Positions 28,466-32,753 of a DNA stretch of 32,753 nt are shown piece after piece. The translations under genes were made by a program, and so were the position numbers. Every line of letters begins with the position of its first letter. Positions within the stretch are counted from its first letter, which is position 1. Origin of the DNA: a virus; IMG/VR virus record IMGVR_UViG_3300037245_000653, positions 1-32,753 of that record. The stretch is one strand, 5' to 3'. Under the pieces are notes generated by a model. It was not told where the DNA came from. It worked only from the letters and a program-made list of their open reading frames with translations, and searched no databases.

Positions 28466-29271
28466 GCCTTGGTCAGTTCCCCAACCGGGATCTCCCACTC
28501 ACCCTCTTCGTCGTCCACGACTGTGGCGACACCGTCATCGATGCTCTCGATCACGCCGCCATACTCATCGTCTTCGTCTTCGAAGGTGACACGTGCACCC
28601 GGACGCAGTGCGCCCCTTTTCTTGGCGGGTGCTTTTTTCTTGCGAGGTGCTTTTTTCGGTGGAGGCTCCTCTTCCTCTTCTTCTTCCTCTTCTTCGCCGC
28701 CCTCTTCTTCCTCCTCCTCTTCCTCTTCTTCAACGGCGGCTTTGCGAGCGCGACGTTTTTTCGGTGGAGGATCTTCCTCTTCTTCCTCTTCCTCAGCTGC
28801 AGGCAGTTCGGCTTGCTCTTCCGCAGCGTCGTACGTGAGGTAACCTGTTACACGAGGCTGGTCCTTCTCTTCGTACTCCTCGTTGGTGATCTCGATGCCG
28901 AGCTGCTGCCCGACCAGATCATCAGGGTCGAAGTCGAACGGACCGTCCGGTGTGTCGTAGCCCATGCAGTTCAGTGCGGTGCGGAGTACCCACAACGACT
29001 GAGGCAGCAGCATGAACCGGTCGAACACCGTAGAGCCGATCTGCGTCTTGTAACGCACGACGACCATCTCGTTGCCGTTGGAACTCACGTCCTTCTCAGC
29101 GCTCTTCACCTCAGCGGTGTAGATGCCATCAGGCGTGGGCATCATCCCACCAGCATCGACGTCAGTGAAGTCCACGCTGATCATGTTCGCGTTGCGACGA
29201 CTTCGCCTCTTAGCTGGTGTTTTCTTACCAGCAGCGGGAGCCCGTTTCGCAGGCGCTTTCTTTCTAGGCAT
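28462..29271 (-). CDS. SSB-like (DUF669-type) protein with polyglutamate stretch and C-terminal SH3/KOW-like domain
   Basis: 269 residues in four parts. Residues 1-28 are a Lys/Arg/Ala/Pro tail. Residues ~30-148 resemble phage single-strand-binding proteins of the DUF669 type (VDFTDVDAGGMMPTPDGIYT, KDVSSNGNEMVVVRYKT). About 149-212 are mostly Glu runs broken by PPPKK. About 213-269 carry a basic linker and a small barrel (LRPGARVTFEDEDDEYGGVI, VVDDEEGEWEIPVGELTKA) like KOW/Tudor domains. Context with Sak4-like ATPase, exonuclease and polymerase supports a recombination/replication SSB. Acidic tails normally recruit partners, but here the tail is internal and capped by a domain. Overlaps the Sak4 gene by 8 nt. 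Confidence 0.68.
   Translation of the reverse strand: MPRKKAPAKRAPAAGKKTPAKRRSRRNANMISVDFTDVDAGGMMPTPDGIYTAEVKSAEKDVSSNGNEMVVVRYKTQIGSTVFDRFMLLPQSLWVLRTALNCMGYDTPDGPFDFDPDDLVGQQLGIEITNEEYEEKDQPRVTGYLTYDAAEEQAELPAAEEEEEEEDPPPKKRRARKAAVEEEEEEEEEEGGEEEEEEEEEEPPPKKAPRKKKAPAKKRGALRPGARVTFEDEDDEYGGVIESIDDGVATVVDDEEGEWEIPVGELTKA
28653..28795 (-). repeat. GAA/GAG triplet-rich tract encoding polyglutamate
   Basis: On the minus strand this stretch is almost purely GAA/GAG codons in three runs separated by Pro-Pro-Lys-Lys and Arg/Lys-rich codons. On the plus strand it appears as TTC/CTC repeats. It is a simple-sequence tract likely to vary in length by slippage, so read errors or natural length variation are to be expected. 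The long homopurine strand could also adopt non-B structure. It lies inside the SSB-like gene. Confidence 0.8.
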
Positions 29272-30103
29272 TTGCCTTTCTCCTTACTTTACGTTTTGGT
29301 TTTGTTCCTGCGATCAGGTTCCGAATCTTGTCGAACGTCGCGTCTACGATGAACTCAGGAATCGGACCTGCTGTCGGAGGTCTGCGGATCTTCGTCGAAT
29401 AAAATGCGTGTGGACCGAGCCGCATACAATAGTCCACGTGGCGCACCTCCTCCTTGTCTTCTGTCTCCCACCGTTCTTTGATGTACATCGAACCGATGGA
29501 ATCGACTGCCCCGTCAAGGAAGGAGCCCACGGACGGCATGACACGAGCACCAATGCTGGGCTCGATCATTTCGTCCTCGTCGTCACCCGGCTCATCGATG
29601 CGCTCGTGCGCGATGAACAGGATGTGGTAGCGGTCGGCAAGCTCACGCCAATCGCTGATTGCCTGTTTGATCATTCCACTGAGCTGTCCCCACATCTTCT
29701 GAGTGAACAACTCATCTCTACCCTTGCGTGCTCGACGCCGCACTTCAGCCATGCCGATGTCCTGCAGGTTGGTGACCTGATCGACTACGATGCTGGCGTA
29801 CTCAGTCTCGGTCTTGTCGTCCATCAGTGCCCAGTACAGCTCATCGAACTCAGCCCATTCGGTGATGCGCACAACGTCAACACCCTCGACCTGCTTGATG
29901 GTCTCGGTGCCTCGCTCGTTGGTGTCGATGAACAGGCAGGGCTTCGGGAACGTCGAACCGAAGTATGTCTTGCCAGTGCCACTGCGTCCGTACACGAGCA
30001 TCACGAGGTTGGTCTCCAGCTCACTGACTGGCTGAATCTTGTCGAGGATGCTTGTAGGCTTTTTCCTACGCTTCTTCGGGGCGGGTTTCTTTTTCGCTAC
30101 CAT
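29264..30103 (-). CDS. Sak4-like RecA-family recombinase ATPase
   Basis: 279 residues. A basic N-terminal tail (AKKKPAPKKRRKKP) precedes the P-loop VYGRSGTGKTYFGSTFPKP. Then come FIDTNERGTETI, Walker B ASIVVDQVTNLQDI, a sensor-type segment YHILFIAHERIDEP, and a basic C-tail (KPKRKVRRKANA). The GxSGTGKT...FID..GTE layout and length match phage Sak4-type single-strand annealing/RecA-core proteins (also annotated AAA_24). Together with the downstream SSB-like gene and upstream Cas4-like exonuclease it forms a probable recombination set. ATG overlaps the exonuclease stop (ATG at 30103, 1-nt overlap). Confidence 0.82.
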   Translation of the reverse strand: MVAKKKPAPKKRRKKPTSILDKIQPVSELETNLVMLVYGRSGTGKTYFGSTFPKPCLFIDTNERGTETIKQVEGVDVVRITEWAEFDELYWALMDDKTETEYASIVVDQVTNLQDIGMAEVRRRARKGRDELFTQKMWGQLSGMIKQAISDWRELADRYHILFIAHERIDEPGDDEDEMIEPSIGARVMPSVGSFLDGAVDSIGSMYIKERWETEDKEEVRHVDYCMRLGPHAFYSTKIRRPPTAGPIPEFIVDATFDKIRNLIAGTKPKRKVRRKANA

Positions 30104-31104
30104 TAGTCGTCTCCGATCTCTCGTTGGGTGAACTCCGACTTGATGATGAACTCAGCATCGAGTCCACGGACTTCAGCCTCGCAGACAGGTCGGTACTCAC
30201 AGGTGTTGCAGTTGAAAGGGCTCATGCTGCGGGTGCAGTGTGCCTTCGGTTTTTTCTTCTCTTGGATCTCACGCGTGGTTTCGAGGAAGTCATCGGTGAT
30301 GATTGCGATCATCTTCTTGGTCGGCTTCGGCAGGAACACGCGCTCGTAGAACGTGGTCTCCTTCCCATCGAGATGCCTGAGCATGTCGGCGTAATCGTTG
30401 ACATCGAGCTGGTTGTCAGCGATGGCTTTCTGGTAGGTGTAGACGTCGGTGTCGATGTTCTTGGCTTGGGATAGTTTCCCTGACTTCAGGACGTCGGGTA
30501 CACGTGGTGCCTTCGAGCGGGCGTAGTCCCAGCACACACCATCGAGCGGCTCATCAGGGTGCGTCTCGTTCCACGCCCACACGTAGAGGAGCAGCTGTAA
30601 CTCGCTGAACCTATCCTCGGCAGTCGGAATCGTGGCGACGAACTTGTGGTCCATCAGCCAGCGGCGATCTTGCTGATCGATTGCAACCTTGTCAATGAAT
30701 CCAGTGAAGCGCGGCAGCTTACCCGGCAGATCGAAGTACACATTCTGCTCGCTCGCTTCGTAGCGCAGCGGATCCTTCCGGTACATGCGCAGATAGCCCT
30801 CGAAGATCTTGCCGCAGTCACCGATGATGTCACCACCTTCCTCCCGCTCTTCTGCGAAGTAGGTGGCGTACTCCTCTTCGTATTTGGCGAGCACATCCCA
30901 GGCGTCACCTCCCGTGGACTTGCCCTTGGACATCTTCATCCTGACGTGCGCGTCCAACATGTCGTGCAGGATGCTGCCCTTGAACATGCGCACGAACTTC
31001 CGCTTGCGCTTCAACCCCTGAACATATTTGTAGTGCCATGCCTGTTGGCATCGTCGGTACTTGTCTACCTGCGAGAAGCTAGTTGTTGCTGACATAATTA
31101 TCAC
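30103..31104 (-). CDS. Cas4/RecB-type PD-(D/E)XK exonuclease with Fe-S cysteines
   Basis: 333 residues from GTG 31104, which overlaps the polymerase stop as GTGA; ATG 31095 is an alternative start (three residues shorter). Nuclease motifs: RMFKGSILHDMLDAHV, then RFTGFIDKVAIDQQDRRWLM with DHK (D-x-K), then ELQLLLYVWAW (Q-x3-Y). Iron-sulphur ligands: Cys in RRCQQAWHYKY plus HCTRSMSPFNCNTCEYRPVC near the C-terminus, the one-plus-three layout of Cas4 and AddB nucleases. It probably resects DNA ends to make single strands for the Sak4-like and SSB-like proteins. No CRISPR array or cas1/cas2 is present, so a CRISPR adaptation role is not indicated. Confidence 0.85.
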   Translation of the reverse strand: MIIMSATTSFSQVDKYRRCQQAWHYKYVQGLKRKRKFVRMFKGSILHDMLDAHVRMKMSKGKSTGGDAWDVLAKYEEEYATYFAEEREEGGDIIGDCGKIFEGYLRMYRKDPLRYEASEQNVYFDLPGKLPRFTGFIDKVAIDQQDRRWLMDHKFVATIPTAEDRFSELQLLLYVWAWNETHPDEPLDGVCWDYARSKAPRVPDVLKSGKLSQAKNIDTDVYTYQKAIADNQLDVNDYADMLRHLDGKETTFYERVFLPKPTKKMIAIITDDFLETTREIQEKKKPKAHCTRSMSPFNCNTCEYRPVCEAEVRGLDAEFIIKSEFTQREIGDD

Positions 31105-32753
31105 GCTGCATATTTTTCTCCTGCTCCCCAGCGTCCGAGTTCGGCTTCGCCTTCCATCGGTACGTCGAGGGTAATTTTGAATGTGTCCATCAGTTTCGGT
31201 CGCTCTGCGATCTTCAACATCTTCGGCACGACCTCATCGAGATGCTCGTTCTTCACGATCTGCAGCACAGAGTCGTGGTGCTCGCCCACCAACCTGAGCT
31301 TCGAGCGCGGGAACGTCTGGTGGATCTCGATGAGACACATGACTTTGTAGTCGCCAATCATTGCCTGCACACCGCTGTTCACAGCCTGCCTCTCGGCTTC
31401 TGAGCGGATCATCCGATCCTTGGCACGGATCCCAGGCAGACGTCTCAGACGTCCTGTGAGGCAGCGTACGTGCCCGTTCAGGCGTGCTAGCTTCTTCACC
31501 TTCCTGTGCCACGCTTCGAGGCTGGCGTACAGCAGGAAGTACGCGGCACGCGACGACTTCGCCTCCGTCACCGACGGTGACCATCCGTAGTCCTTCTCGG
31601 ATTGCTCGATGAACTTCTTGTACTGCATGCCGTAGATGTATCCAAAGTTGATTGCCTTGGCACGCGTGCGTCCCTCGTACCAGCGAGGCTCCATTTTTAT
31701 GCACATGCCCGGTCCTTCGGAGAGCATCATGTCCAACGCAACGGAGTAGGTGAACTCCTTCTTGTAGGCTGGGTTGAGTTTGTGTGCCGTCTCGCGCACG
31801 AGACCGGCGAACTCACCCTGCGTACCGACAGCGAGCGTCTCCATGAGCGTGCGCCAGTGGATGTCTTCGTGGTTCTGGAAGACGCGCATCATCTCCGGGT
31901 CTTTTGACATGTGTGCAGCGATGCGCATCTCTGCGGTAGCGAGGTCCATGGCGACCAACGTCCAGCCTTCAGGTGCGGTGACCAGATTGCGGATGGATCC
32001 ATCGCGAGGGATTGGGTGCAGCGGTGAGCTGTAGCGTCCGGTGACGGTGCCGTGCAGCTTGTAATCGAAGTGGTACTTGTTGCCGATCCGGTACTGCTCC
32101 CAGCCCTTGATGTAGGTGTTGAAAAATTTATCGGCTTCCCGGTACTCCAGCAATTTGTTGACGATGGGGTGTTTGCCTTTCAGGTGGAGCAGGGCTTGCT
32201 CAGACGTGCTCTTTTGTTTTTTCTTGGTAAGAATTTTGCAGGGTAGTTTGAGATCGTCATATAGGAGTTCCCCGATCTGCTTGGGTGAGTTCCAGTTGAC
32301 TGGATCCTCGTACCCCACCAGCTCGTTCAACTCTTCATTCAGCGTGATGCGTCTGGAGAGCAGTTCGAGCCCGATCTCTTTGCGAGCATCCCCGTCAATG
32401 GTCATGCCTTCCATCTCGGCATCTTCCATCGCACGCGCTCCAGGCATCGTGAGCTTCCAGAAGAGCCGGTGCAGTTCAGGTTGGTCTCGTAGCATCTCCT
32501 CGAACAGCTTGCCCAGCCTGAGCGTGTACGCACCGTCTTGAGCGCAGTACTTGTAGTTGCGCACGGGCTTCTTGGACTTGCCCTGCTTCTCTGCCAGTGG
32601 AATGTCGTACTCAGGCTCATCGAGGTAGGTGCGGCACATCGCTGTCAAGTCATGGGCGACGTTTTCATCGAGCAGGTGGTGCGCTAGCATGATGTCGAAG
32701 GAGAGCCGGAAGCTGCCACCGAACTGACAGCGCATCCACTTGTTGTCGAACTT
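31101..32753 (-). CDS. DNA polymerase, family A (5' end outside window)
   Basis: At least 550 residues; the frame is open to the window edge. N-terminal part: end of a DnaQ-like 3'-5' exonuclease domain (KFDNKWMRCQFGG, SFDIMLAHHLLDENVAHDL, YCAQDGAYTLRL with the last exonuclease Asp). Polymerase: TVTGRYSSPLHPIPRDGSIR, motif A MDLATAEMRIAAHMSKD (catalytic Asp present, DYSQIE written as DLATAE), motif B RTRAKAINFGYIYG, motif C EHHDSVLQI (Asp present, usual following Glu replaced by Ser). The residue equivalent to E. coli Pol I Phe762 is Phe (codon at about 31644-31646). Replicative polymerase of the phage, first gene of the visible leftward module. Confidence 0.93.
   Translation of the reverse strand, partial: KFDNKWMRCQFGGSFRLSFDIMLAHHLLDENVAHDLTAMCRTYLDEPEYDIPLAEKQGKSKKPVRNYKYCAQDGAYTLRLGKLFEEMLRDQPELHRLFWKLTMPGARAMEDAEMEGMTIDGDARKEIGLELLSRRITLNEELNELVGYEDPVNWNSPKQIGELLYDDLKLPCKILTKKKQKSTSEQALLHLKGKHPIVNKLLEYREADKFFNTYIKGWEQYRIGNKYHFDYKLHGTVTGRYSSPLHPIPRDGSIRNLVTAPEGWTLVAMDLATAEMRIAAHMSKDPEMMRVFQNHEDIHWRTLMETLAVGTQGEFAGLVRETAHKLNPAYKKEFTYSVALDMMLSEGPGMCIKMEPRWYEGRTRAKAINFGYIYGMQYKKFIEQSEKDYGWSPSVTEAKSSRAAYFLLYASLEAWHRKVKKLARLNGHVRCLTGRLRRLPGIRAKDRMIRSEAERQAVNSGVQAMIGDYKVMCLIEIHQTFPRSKLRLVGEHHDSVLQIVKNEHLDEVVPKMLKIAERPKLMDTFKITLDVPMEGEAELGRWGAGEKYAA

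Noticed and set aside
28358-28843. Plus-strand ORF rich in Ser opposite the polyglutamate tract
   Set aside because: It is an antisense shadow: GAA/GAG codons read as Ser/Leu/Phe on the other strand; the minus-strand gene has domain structure and coupling.
30103-31104. Cas4-like nuclease as a sign of a phage CRISPR system
   Set aside because: No repeats, cas1/cas2 or effector are present, and the neighbours are replication/recombination genes, so a recombination exonuclease is the simpler reading.

Overview
The window is an interior piece of a double-stranded DNA tailed bacteriophage genome (Caudoviricetes). Most likely it is a short-tailed, virulent phage of a Gram-negative, probably aquatic, bacterium. 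This rests on an SU10-type head-tail adaptor, a nozzle-like tail protein, three fibre-like proteins, several large membrane-active virion proteins, a GTA-type holin with an M15 endolysin, a small terminase subunit, and a family A DNA polymerase with associated recombination enzymes. No integrase, lysogeny repressor, RNA polymerase, tRNA, rRNA, insertion sequence or CRISPR array was seen. Host and family assignment are inference. Portal, major capsid protein and large terminase must lie outside the window.

Bases 1-24336 are a tightly packed plus-strand late region. It holds the end of a coiled-coil protein, a first fibre-like protein with two small partners, a basic Gly-Gly-motif protein, and an adaptor-like protein with a discoidin-like insert. 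A small zinc-binding protein and a second fibre with three repeats follow. The lysis cluster spans about 8.5-10.5 kb (membrane/coiled-coil protein, M15 endolysin, a 56-residue gene, 3-TM holin, acidic protein). Next come the SU10-like adaptor, a third fibre-like protein, the nozzle-like protein and a chain of large internal or ejection-type proteins that includes the small terminase subunit. Nearly every junction is an ATGA, TGATG or TAATG overlap, which implies translational coupling.

Bases 24426-32753 are on the minus strand and hold the replication and metabolism module. Transcribed leftward from the right edge it runs: DNA polymerase A, Cas4/RecB-like nuclease, Sak4-like ATPase, single-strand-binding-like protein with a polyglutamate stretch, a 60-residue protein, SNF2-type helicase, PD-(D/E)XK nuclease, MazG-like pyrophosphohydrolase, CsrA, two small proteins, then a strong sigma70-like promoter driving a zinc-finger protein, a basic protein and a HAD-type phosphatase. 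The two strands converge in an 89-base interval at 24337-24425.

The most striking observation is a pair of apparent programmed -1 frameshift sites. Two plus-strand virion-type genes (3316-4146 and 16935-18065) each end just after the same heptamer, G GGA AAG, in the -1 register. This is the heptamer known from phage lambda gpG/gpGT. In both cases the -1 frame stays open, encodes a plausible C-terminal extension carrying the same Gly-Gly motif as the parent, and stops exactly at the overlap with the next start codon (TAATG or TGATG). At 18053 the heptamer is followed by a 6-nt spacer and a 10-bp stem. These genes do not look like tail assembly chaperones, so this may be a distinct use of frameshifting in a phage virion module. 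No interval longer than 300 bases lacks a gene.
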